Below, in pieces: positions 38,263-44,590 of a stretch of 44,590 bases of DNA. The notes under the pieces were generated by a model. The model searched no databases, had not been told where the DNA came from, and saw only the letters and a list, made by a program, of their open reading frames with translations. The DNA comes from Fimbriimonadaceae bacterium (lineage in GTDB: Bacteria > Armatimonadota > Fimbriimonadia > Fimbriimonadales > Fimbriimonadaceae). The DNA lies in the NCBI GenBank assembly GCA_024710805.1, contig JANJUB010000052.1, forward strand, positions 1-44,590, in the 5' to 3' direction. The position numbers and the translations under genes are program-made. Positions within the stretch are counted from its first letter, which is position 1, and the number at the start of each line of letters is the position of its first letter.

Positions 38263-39828
38263 ATGGTCAGCGTCGCTGTACTTGCGCTTTCTTTTTTGTC
38301 GGTCACCGATTCCGCCAATCCTGTCGCCGTTGCGGCTCGGTCGCTGGGTCAACGAGGCGTTACCGCAGCCTCTAAGCCGGCGCAATCACCCACCCTGTTC
38401 AAGCCAAACCAGAGGCGGATCTTCGTGTCAACCTTCGCCGCGGGGGTCGGCGATACGGCGGAAGAGCGCAAGGCGCTGACAGATGGCCTGACTTCGTTCA
38501 TCGAAGGGTATGAGGAGTCCGCTAAAGCGGGCAAGTTCGAAAACGATGCGGCCGCTGCACTCGGGTTCTCAATTTCATTCCTCTACGGAGTTGCCAAGGG
38601 GGTTGAGGTCTCGGATACGACGATGCTCCCCCTCATTGACAGCTTGCGAGCCGCGCTCGACCAGCCGGATGTCCGCAAGGCGACCGACGCGCAGAAGCAA
38701 GAGTTCTACGAGCACTCCTTGTGCATGGCCGGCCTTACGCTCCTGCTGGCTAGCGGGGTTGAAACTGACGCTCAGAAGACGCAGTTGCGCACGCTCGCGA
38801 CCAGCAACCTAGAAACCCTGACCGGTGCCAAGTTGGATCAGTTCGAACTCCGTCAGGACGTGCTCACGATCAAGGGGAAACTGCCTGAGCCAACCTCGGG
38901 CGGACTCGCCGCCGGCTTCAGCTTTTCCCCACCCGCGGGTTGGCAAAAGTCAGGCAACTGGTGGGTCAAGAGCAAGATCGAGAACCGGGGAGGCGGCGAC
39001 GAGGTCAGGTCTGCCATGGTGATGTTCCTCCCGGCGGTCGCCGCGCAAGGGAACATGGGTGACGCCTTGCGCAAGGCATGGGAGCAGTCGATGCCAAAGG
39101 GACTTGAGGGGCGAGCCGGGGGCATGGTGTATCGCCGCTATGTGGGCGATGGACTCTTCAGCCAGTTCATTTTCGGACGTGGGCGAGAAGAGGGGCGTCG
39201 TTCGGACACGATGTATTCGCTGTTCATGGTCGACTGCGGGAAGCAGTGGCAACCTGTGATCATCGCGCAAACCTACGAAGATCGCGGCCTCATCAAGACC
39301 GGAGAGGAGATGATGGGGTCGCTCTCCTACTCGGAGAGTTGGCCGATCGCCGAGGAAGCCCTCGCCGCGCTCAGGGGACCGGGGCCAAAGTTCGTCCCGA
39401 TCGTGTCGGCGGACGCACTGGTCGGCAACTACAACTTCGGGTCGGGGGCCAACCTCCAATGGGAGAACATCTACACCGGAGCCACCACCATGACATTTGT
39501 GAGCTATGGCGGTGAACTCAACCTGGCCGCAAACGGCACCTTCACTTACCGGTTCGTTTCGGCAAGTGGGCAAGTCGGGGCCATGCGCACCGGCAATGCC
39601 CGAGGCTCAGGCACGTACCGCATCGAGCGCGACCTGTTGATTTGCACCTTCAAGGAGTACGACCAGGGCGACAGCTATAAGGCCAAAGAGCATCGCTATC
39701 GCATCGCGGGGCTCGTCCAGTTCGCGGGCGGTGAAAAGGTCGCTGTCTTAATCAGCCAAGCGAATGTCGTGCCAAGCTGCATCACGCTGGGCGACTCGTC
39801 GCATTGGTATACGACGAAGAAAAGGTAG
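38263..39828 (+). CDS. exported DUF6683-like protein with C-terminal beta domain
   Basis: This 521-aa protein has a short hydrophobic start (MVSVAVLALSFLSVTDSANP). An N-terminal helical domain spans about residues 45-190 (FKPNQRRIFVSTFAAGVGDT, ERKALTDGLTSFIEGYEESA, AAAALGFSISFLYGVAKGVE, AQKQEFYEHSLCMAGLTLLL), which looks like DUF6683 (assigned by pattern, not search). The middle region is GFSFSPPAGWQKSGNWWVKS and GDALRKAWEQSMPKG. The C-terminal 140 residues are beta-rich and lipocalin-like (ALVGNYNFGSGANLQWENIY, ANGTFTYRFVSASGQVG, GSGTYRIERDLLICTFKEYD). Function is unknown. It follows the 264-aa gene by 18 nt; CATAAT lies 7 nt before the ATG. A strong hairpin follows the stop. Confidence 0.75.
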   Translation: MVSVAVLALSFLSVTDSANPVAVAARSLGQRGVTAASKPAQSPTLFKPNQRRIFVSTFAAGVGDTAEERKALTDGLTSFIEGYEESAKAGKFENDAAAALGFSISFLYGVAKGVEVSDTTMLPLIDSLRAALDQPDVRKATDAQKQEFYEHSLCMAGLTLLLASGVETDAQKTQLRTLATSNLETLTGAKLDQFELRQDVLTIKGKLPEPTSGGLAAGFSFSPPAGWQKSGNWWVKSKIENRGGGDEVRSAMVMFLPAVAAQGNMGDALRKAWEQSMPKGLEGRAGGMVYRRYVGDGLFSQFIFGRGREEGRRSDTMYSLFMVDCGKQWQPVIIAQTYEDRGLIKTGEEMMGSLSYSESWPIAEEALAALRGPGPKFVPIVSADALVGNYNFGSGANLQWENIYTGATTMTFVSYGGELNLAANGTFTYRFVSASGQVGAMRTGNARGSGTYRIERDLLICTFKEYDQGDSYKAKEHRYRIAGLVQFAGGEKVAVLISQANVVPSCITLGDSSHWYTTKKR

Positions 39829-39847
39829 GTGAGTTCGTCGACCCCAA

Positions 39848-39884
39848 CCCTCTCTCCGCGAGTGATCATCTCGCGGAGAGAGGG
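39848..39884. terminator. 15-bp perfect hairpin between convergent genes
   Basis: CCCTCTCTCCGCGAG (39848-39862) and CTCGCGGAGAGAGGG (39870-39884) are perfect reverse complements around TGATCAT. It lies between the stops at 39828 (+) and 39892 (-), so it can end both transcripts. There is no T-run. Confidence 0.75.
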
Positions 39885-39891
39885 AGACTAG

Positions 39892-41433
39892 CTACTTCAG
39901 CAAATCCTTCACCACGTGGCCGTGGACGTCCGTCAGGCGGAAGTCGCGGCCCTGATAGCGGTAGGTCAGCTTCGTATGGTCCACGCCCAGCTGGTTGAGG
40001 ATGGTGGCGTTGAGATCGTGGATGTGCACCGCACCGGGGGTGAAGTGGTCGATCGACGGGGTGATGACCTCGCCATCCTTGTCGACCAGGTTGTAGCCGT
40101 AGTCGTCGGTCTGGCCGTAGGTGATGCCGGGCTTGACGCCGCCGCCGGCCATCCACATGGTGAACGCGCGAGGGTGGTGGTCGCGGCCGTAGTTCTCGCG
40201 TGAGAGCGGGCCTTGGCAATACACCGTGCGGCCGAACTCGCCGCCCCAAATCACCAACGTTTCGTCGAGCATGCCCGTGCGCTTCAGGTCCTTGATCAGC
40301 GCGGCGCACGCCTGGTCGACGTCCTTACACTGGATTGGAAGTTCACCCGCAAGGTTGCCGTGCTGGTCCCATCCGCGATGGAAGACCTGAATGAACCGAA
40401 CGCCTCGCTCGGCCAGGCGCCTGGAGAGCAAGCAGTTCGCGGCAAACGTGCCCGGCACGCGGCTCTCTTCGCCGTACATGGCGAACACCTCGTCCGGCTC
40501 CTTCGTGAGGTCCATCAGGTCTGGCACGCTGGTCTGCAGGCGGTAGGCCATCTCGTATTGCTTGATTCGCGCCGCGATCTCGGGATCGCCGAATTCATTC
40601 AAGTTTCCTTGGTTTAACTTGGCGAGATCATCCAGCATATCGCGCCGCGTCTTGCGGTCGAGACCTTCAGGATCGGATAGGTAAAGGACGGGGTCGCCGT
40701 TCGACCGCATGCTGACGCCCTGGTGCTCGCTGGAGATGAAGCCCGAGCCCCAAAGCCGCGCAAAGAGGGCCTGGTCGGGGTTGCCTCGCGTCACTTTGCT
40801 GTGCAGCACCACGTAGGTCGGCAGGTTCTCGTTCTCACTGCCCAAGCCGTAACTGGCCCACGAGCCCAAGCTCGGACGGCCCGGCAACTGGCTGCCGGTT
40901 TGGATGTACGTCACCGCCGGATCGTGGTTGATCGCCTCGGTCCACATCGACTTCACCACGCACAGTTCGTTAACGACCGACGCCGTATGAGGCAGCAGTT
41001 CGGAGACCCACACACCGTCGCCGCCATTGTCGTACTTCTGGAACTTGTAGCGCGAGGGGGCAAGCGGGAAGCGCGCCTGGCCGCTGGTCATCGTCGTCAG
41101 CCGCTGACCCATGCGAATGTTCTCCGGCAGATCCTTGTCGTACTCCTCGTGGAGCTTCGGCTTATAGTCCCACAGGTCCAACTGCGAGGGACCGCCGTTC
41201 ATAAACAGGTAGATGACGCGCTTCGCCTTGGGAGCAAAGTGCGGAATACCTGGGAGGCCACCATGCCGCGTGTCCTGGCTGGCCATCGCCGCCATCGGGG
41301 CGAGGAATCCCGAGCCCATCAGCAGCCGATGCAGCGCCGCGGTACCGATGCCAAGGGCGGCACGCCCAAACAGCTGGCGGCGGGTCATGCCAAGTTCAAA
41401 CTCGCGTTTCGGATCCAAAGTGTGGTCGTTCAT
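39892..41433 (-). CDS. DUF1501 domain-containing exported protein
   Basis: This 513-aa protein has a Tat-type leader ([20 protein letters not shown], twin Arg at TRRQLF). It then shows the DUF1501 pattern: [77 protein letters not shown] and late [10 protein letters not shown] and [20 protein letters not shown]1501 belongs to the alkaline phosphatase/sulfatase fold; these proteins are common next to DUF1549/DUF1553 cytochromes, and their activity is not established. ATG 41433 overlaps the stop of the cytochrome gene (ATGA), so the pair is translationally coupled. A longer in-frame start at 41475 is less likely. A strong hairpin follows the stop. Confidence 0.93.
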   Translation of the reverse strand: MNDHTLDPKREFELGMTRRQLFGRAALGIGTAALHRLLMGSGFLAPMAAMASQDTRHGGLPGIPHFAPKAKRVIYLFMNGGPSQLDLWDYKPKLHEEYDKDLPENIRMGQRLTTMTSGQARFPLAPSRYKFQKYDNGGDGVWVSELLPHTASVVNELCVVKSMWTEAINHDPAVTYIQTGSQLPGRPSLGSWASYGLGSENENLPTYVVLHSKVTRGNPDQALFARLWGSGFISSEHQGVSMRSNGDPVLYLSDPEGLDRKTRRDMLDDLAKLNQGNLNEFGDPEIAARIKQYEMAYRLQTSVPDLMDLTKEPDEVFAMYGEESRVPGTFAANCLLSRRLAERGVRFIQVFHRGWDQHGNLAGELPIQCKDVDQACAALIKDLKRTGMLDETLVIWGGEFGRTVYCQGPLSRENYGRDHHPRAFTMWMAGGGVKPGITYGQTDDYGYNLVDKDGEVITPSIDHFTPGAVHIHDLNATILNQLGVDHTKLTYRYQGRDFRLTDVHGHVVKDLLK

Positions 41434-44354
41434 TGCAGGCTCATAAACTCGTCGGTATTCAGAAGGGTCGAGCAAACCATGGTCCAGGCGGCATGGTCGG
41501 CGAGATCGAGAGAGGCATCGCGGGCGGCAAAGCCGACCGTCACCAAGCTCCGCGCGGACTCAGGGTCTTCGGCGTAACGAGCGCGGTAACGAGTCAGGCT
41601 CTGCTTCAGCAACGCCCGCTCTTGCGGCTTTGGTGCGCGCCCTAGGGTCAGGTTGTAGGCTAAGGTGAGCCGATCGTCATCCGTCTTCGCCTCGCGCATC
41701 ACGCGCTCGCTGAGCACCCGCGAAGCCTCGACGAACGCGGTCTCATTCAGCGTGATCAGCGCCTGAAGCGGGGTGTTGGTCCGACCCCGCCGCACCACGC
41801 AAGATTCGCGCATGGGGGCGTCGAACGTCAGCATGATCGGGTGCGGGCTGGTGCGCTTCCAGAAGAGATAGAGGCTGCGGCGATAGATGCTATCGTCGAT
41901 GTCGGGCACGTACCGTGCGGTGTTGCTGTCGAGGAAGCCAAGCGCTTCCCACAGCCCTTCTGGCTGGTACGGCTTGAATCCGCGTCCGCCGAGTTCCTCA
42001 CGCAGAAGGCCGCTCGCGTGGAGCGCCGTATCGCGAAGCACCTCGGCTTCCAGACGGAATCGAGGCCCGCGTGAGATCATCCGGTTCTCGGGATCGCGGT
42101 CGCGCTTGGCGTTGGAAACCACCGATCGTTGGCGGAACGCGGCGCTGTTCACGATCATCCGGTGCATCGCCTTCTGGCTCCAACCCGTTTCGGCGAACCG
42201 CACGGCCAGGTAATCGAGCAGTTCGATGTTGCTCGGCCAGTCGCCCTGCGCACCGAAGTCCTCGGCGGTCTTCACGATGCCGTGGCCGAAGAACGCCTGC
42301 CAATAGCGATTGACGGTCACGCGGGCGAACAGCGGATGGTCGGGCCGGGCGAGCCAACGCGCCAGGCCAAGTCGGTTCTTCGGCGCATCTTTGGGCGTCT
42401 CGCCCAGGATCGTCGGTACGCGCCGATAGGCGGGCACGGTCGGCAAGTTGTACTCGCCGCGGCGCAGGATGAAGGCGGGGCGCGGAACCGGCAGTTCTTC
42501 GGCGACCAGCGTAAAGGGAATCATCGAGTCCAGCTGGTCCAGATCAGCCTTCGCCTTTCGATAGGCGATGGTCGCGCTGGTCTCGGGCCCGCTGGTTAGA
42601 TACAGATCGCGCAGGCCGGCTTCGGCGCGCTTGGGATCACGGGCCTTGAGCGCCACCAGCCGAGCGGCCTGATCCGACACGGCGTCGCCCACGTCGTACA
42701 CGAGGCCGTCGCCGCCGCCACCATTCGAGATCTTGACGACCAGCGTGTTCGTGCCTTGTTCAAGCGTCACCCGCACGTTGTCCACAGGAGTCTGCACGCC
42801 GCGCAAGACCTTGTTGTCGTGGACGAGCTTTCCGTTCAGCCACACCCGGATACCGTCGTCGCTGCCGAAGCGGAAATCGACATCCCTTCGGGCGTCCGAT
42901 GTCACCGTGGTGCGGGCATAGCCCGCCGAGTTCTCTTTGCCCGCAACCGTGACGAACTGTCCGCGACGGATGGCGAGCGGGCGCCACTTGCCGGGATCTT
43001 CCACGCCGCCGGGCTCGGGTCCGAACTCCGTCGTATGGGCGAGATCGAAGTTGGCTGCCGTGTACGGGCCGGAGACTTCCCAGTTGCCGACGTTCGGAAC
43101 GAACACCTTCTTGGCCTCGGCCCATGCAGACACTTCATCGAGGCTCAGCGAAGCCCGCGCGTTGGCCATTGCCGACTCGTATCGCTCGGCGATCTCTTGC
43201 TGCGCGTGGCTGCGCGCCCGCATGACCGGAGCCGGCGTCAGCAGATTGCCGTCGAGCGGAGCGTCGGCGGTGGAGTTGAAATAGGCGTACAGGCTGAAGT
43301 AGTCACGCTGCGAGATCGGGTCGTACTTGTGGTCGTGGCATCGCGCGCACCCTACGGTGAGCCCCAAGAACACGGTGCTGAACGTGTCAACTCGATCGAA
43401 GGTGTTCTTGGCGAGGAACTCGGCCTCGATCGCCCCGCCTTCGGCCGTCGTCGGGTTCATCCGAATGTAGCCGGTGGCGATTCGCTGGTCGATCGTCGGC
43501 TTGGGAAGCAGGTCGCCGGCCAGTTGCCAGGTCGTGAACTGGTCGAACGGCAGATCCTCGTTGAACGCCCGAACGACCCAATCGCGGTACGGATAGATCG
43601 ACCGCTCGTTGTCGAGGTGCAAGCCGTGGGTGTCGCCGTAGCGCACCGCATCCAGCCATGCCCGAGCTTGATGCTCACCATAGCGGGGGCTGGCGAGCAG
43701 CCGCTCGACCTCCTTCTCGTAAGCCTTGGGGTCCTTTGAGGCGACGAATGCCCGAATCTCCTCTGGCATGGGTTGAAGTCCAGTGAGGGCGAGCGACACC
43801 CGCCGAAGCAGGGTTGCGCGGTCGGCTTCGGGTTCGGGAGCCATTCCAACCGCCTCAAGCCGAGACAGGACGAAGACATCGATCCCGGTACGCACCCAGT
43901 CCTTCTGCTTGACTGCCGGAAAGGCTGGTTTCTTAGGTGCGACAAAGGACCAGTGAGGCTCGTATTTCGCGCCTTGTTGAATCCAGTTCTTGAGAATCTC
44001 GACTTGCTCGGGCGTGAGTGGCTTCATGCCCGAATGGGGAGGAGGCATCTTCATCTCCTCGACCGTCGTGGTGATCCGACCCATGATCATCGACTTCGTC
44101 ACGTCGCCGGGGGTAATGGCGCGATAGCCGCCGCGGTCGCGAGTCGCATCCTTCGGATCGTTCAGCCGCAGGTTGCCCTTAGCTTCCTTCGCGTCAAACC
44201 CGTGACACTTGAAACAGCTCTCACTCAGGATCGGGCGGACGTCGCGATTGAAGCTAACCGTCTTAACCACCGCAGGTTTGGGCGTCGACACCGCCACCGT
44301 ACCACTCGCCGTCACAAAGACGACTGCCCCACCGAGAATCCACCAGCGCCGCAT
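41430..44354 (-). CDS. exported c-type cytochrome/DUF1549/DUF1553 protein (PSD1-type)
   Basis: This 974-aa protein has a signal peptide ([20 protein letters not shown]). The N-terminal planctomycete-type cytochrome c domain has the heme motif CFKCHG about 45 residues in and a later [14 protein letters not shown] with the Met that may be the axial ligand. DUF1549 follows (about 160-370; [54 protein letters not shown], a second CxxCH-like site). A beta-sandwich insertion spans about 440-590 ([20 protein letters not shown]). DUF1553 ends the protein ([40 protein letters not shown]). In Planctomycetes and Verrucomicrobia such genes pair with DUF1501, as here. Substrate is unknown. AGGA precedes ATG 44354 by 6 nt. 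Confidence 0.95.
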   Translation of the reverse strand: MRRWWILGGAVVFVTASGTVAVSTPKPAVVKTVSFNRDVRPILSESCFKCHGFDAKEAKGNLRLNDPKDATRDRGGYRAITPGDVTKSMIMGRITTTVEEMKMPPPHSGMKPLTPEQVEILKNWIQQGAKYEPHWSFVAPKKPAFPAVKQKDWVRTGIDVFVLSRLEAVGMAPEPEADRATLLRRVSLALTGLQPMPEEIRAFVASKDPKAYEKEVERLLASPRYGEHQARAWLDAVRYGDTHGLHLDNERSIYPYRDWVVRAFNEDLPFDQFTTWQLAGDLLPKPTIDQRIATGYIRMNPTTAEGGAIEAEFLAKNTFDRVDTFSTVFLGLTVGCARCHDHKYDPISQRDYFSLYAYFNSTADAPLDGNLLTPAPVMRARSHAQQEIAERYESAMANARASLSLDEVSAWAEAKKVFVPNVGNWEVSGPYTAANFDLAHTTEFGPEPGGVEDPGKWRPLAIRRGQFVTVAGKENSAGYARTTVTSDARRDVDFRFGSDDGIRVWLNGKLVHDNKVLRGVQTPVDNVRVTLEQGTNTLVVKISNGGGGDGLVYDVGDAVSDQAARLVALKARDPKRAEAGLRDLYLTSGPETSATIAYRKAKADLDQLDSMIPFTLVAEELPVPRPAFILRRGEYNLPTVPAYRRVPTILGETPKDAPKNRLGLARWLARPDHPLFARVTVNRYWQAFFGHGIVKTAEDFGAQGDWPSNIELLDYLAVRFAETGWSQKAMHRMIVNSAAFRQRSVVSNAKRDRDPENRMISRGPRFRLEAEVLRDTALHASGLLREELGGRGFKPYQPEGLWEALGFLDSNTARYVPDIDDSIYRRSLYLFWKRTSPHPIMLTFDAPMRESCVVRRGRTNTPLQALITLNETAFVEASRVLSERVMREAKTDDDRLTLAYNLTLGRAPKPQERALLKQSLTRYRARYAEDPESARSLVTVGFAARDASLDLADHAAWTMVCSTLLNTDEFMSLQ

Positions 44355-44417
44355 CACGTTCCTTGCATGTTAGCGCAAGATGAGCGGAACCGAGAGTCCT
44401 TGCCCCATCATTTAGCC

Positions 44418-44441
44418 AAGTTTCAGTCATCGCTGAAACTT
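44418..44441. promoter_or_regulatory. 9-bp inverted repeat AAGTTTCAG-N6-CTGAAACTT, candidate operator
   Basis: AAGTTTCAG (44418-44426) and CTGAAACTT (44433-44441) are perfect reverse complements with 6 nt between. The repeat overlaps the -35 region of the divergent plus-strand promoter whose -10 is TACAAT (44455-44460), so a repressor or activator could bind there. Confidence 0.5.
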
Positions 44442-44454
44442 CGAACCTGGCAGG

Positions 44455-44460
44455 TACAAT
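44455..44460 (+). promoter_or_regulatory. -10 box TACAAT upstream of the mqnE-like gene
   Basis: TACAAT (5/6) lies 17 nt before the ATG at 44478. The -35 position (about 44432-44437, GCTGAA) does not match consensus, which is compatible with an activator-dependent promoter at the palindrome. Confidence 0.4.
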
Positions 44461-44477
44461 GCCGCGTAGAACGAGCT

Positions 44478-44590
44478 ATGCCCATCTCTCCCGAACGGAT
44501 CGTCGGCGCCGACCTGATGGACATCCACGATAAGGTGGTTGCCGGAACTCGCCTGTCTTTTGAAGACGGACTTCGCCTCTTGAAATCGCC
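44478..44590 (+). CDS. mqnE: aminofutalosine synthase-like radical SAM protein, 5' end only
   Basis: Only the first 37 codons are in the window (MPISPERIVGADLMDIHDKV, then AGTRLSFEDGLRLLKS). This opening, with HDKVVAGxRLSFEDGLRL, is characteristic of the radical SAM enzymes of the futalosine menaquinone pathway (MqnE, and similarly MqnC); the CxxxCxxC cluster motif would come about 50 residues later, outside the window. MqnE is the better guess by the spacing of the motif, but MqnC is not excluded. It is divergent from the cytochrome gene and preceded by TACAAT and a palindrome. No SD is obvious; GAACGAG is upstream. Confidence 0.72.
   Translation, partial: MPISPERIVGADLMDIHDKVVAGTRLSFEDGLRLLKS

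Noticed and set aside
1-44590. tRNA genes
   Set aside because: No cloverleaf with GGTTCGAATCC-type T-arm and matching acceptor stem was found in the gaps I read; a tRNA-search program could miss fewer.

Overview
This window is a GC-rich bacterial chromosome segment of mostly ordinary housekeeping and secreted-protein genes. No phage, insertion sequence, tRNA or CRISPR array was seen. Best guess for the host is Armatimonadota, probably a Fimbriimonadales-like lineage (inference). The reasons are the pairing of a DUF1501 protein with a cytochrome-c/DUF1549/DUF1553 protein (otherwise typical of Planctomycetes and Verrucomicrobia), many secreted proteins of no known family, FliS/FliT, and a bacterial class A RNase P RNA.

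Layout. 1-4.7 kb: partial DUF1385 (YqhQ-like) gene, a 68-aa gene, then the minus-strand cluster dnaG - sigma-70 - nucleotidyltransferase. 4.7-8 kb: glycine-rich exported protein, ECF sigma factor, SAM methyltransferase, SIS-domain sugar isomerase. 8-10.2 kb: long RelA/SpoT enzyme. 10.3-17.5 kb (minus): membrane protein, SRPBCC protein coupled to acyl-CoA dehydrogenase, phosphoglycerate kinase, a thioredoxin-like candidate selenoprotein, a zinc-ribbon membrane protein, a membrane anti-sigma-like protein and an ECF sigma factor. 17.6-20.4 kb: rpmB with a strong terminator, then small membrane or unknown proteins and an alpha/beta hydrolase. 20.5-24.7 kb: two tandem paralogous exported proteins of about 700 aa. 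24.8-29.6 kb (minus): fliT-fliS, then a tightly overlapped operon of two ABC exporter modules. 29.9-34.5 kb: exported protein, rnpB (minus), dnaE. 34.5-39.8 kb (plus): exported helical protein, NTF2-like protein coupled to an OppD-type ATPase, and three exported unknowns. 39.9-44.4 kb (minus): DUF1501 protein coupled to a large c-type cytochrome/DUF1549/DUF1553 protein. 44.48 kb to the end: the start of a menaquinone-pathway radical SAM gene (mqnE-like).

The most interesting observation is at 14180-15403. One continuous reading frame is interrupted only by an in-frame UGA (codon 81), directly after a Cys in a thioredoxin-like active-site region. A hairpin with GU in its apical loop lies 16-33 nt downstream of the UGA, which fits a bacterial SECIS element. 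The protein would be a 407-aa exported selenoprotein with a Cys-Sec pair, translationally coupled to a zinc-ribbon membrane protein and downstream of an ECF sigma/anti-sigma pair. Other noteworthy signals are -10 hexamers lying only 6-8 nt before several start codons (likely leaderless mRNAs), a 67-nt extragenic palindrome sharing 13 bp with a second hairpin, a recurrent CCCTC/GAGGG hairpin family between genes, and candidate operators upstream of mqnE and of the tandem exported-protein genes.
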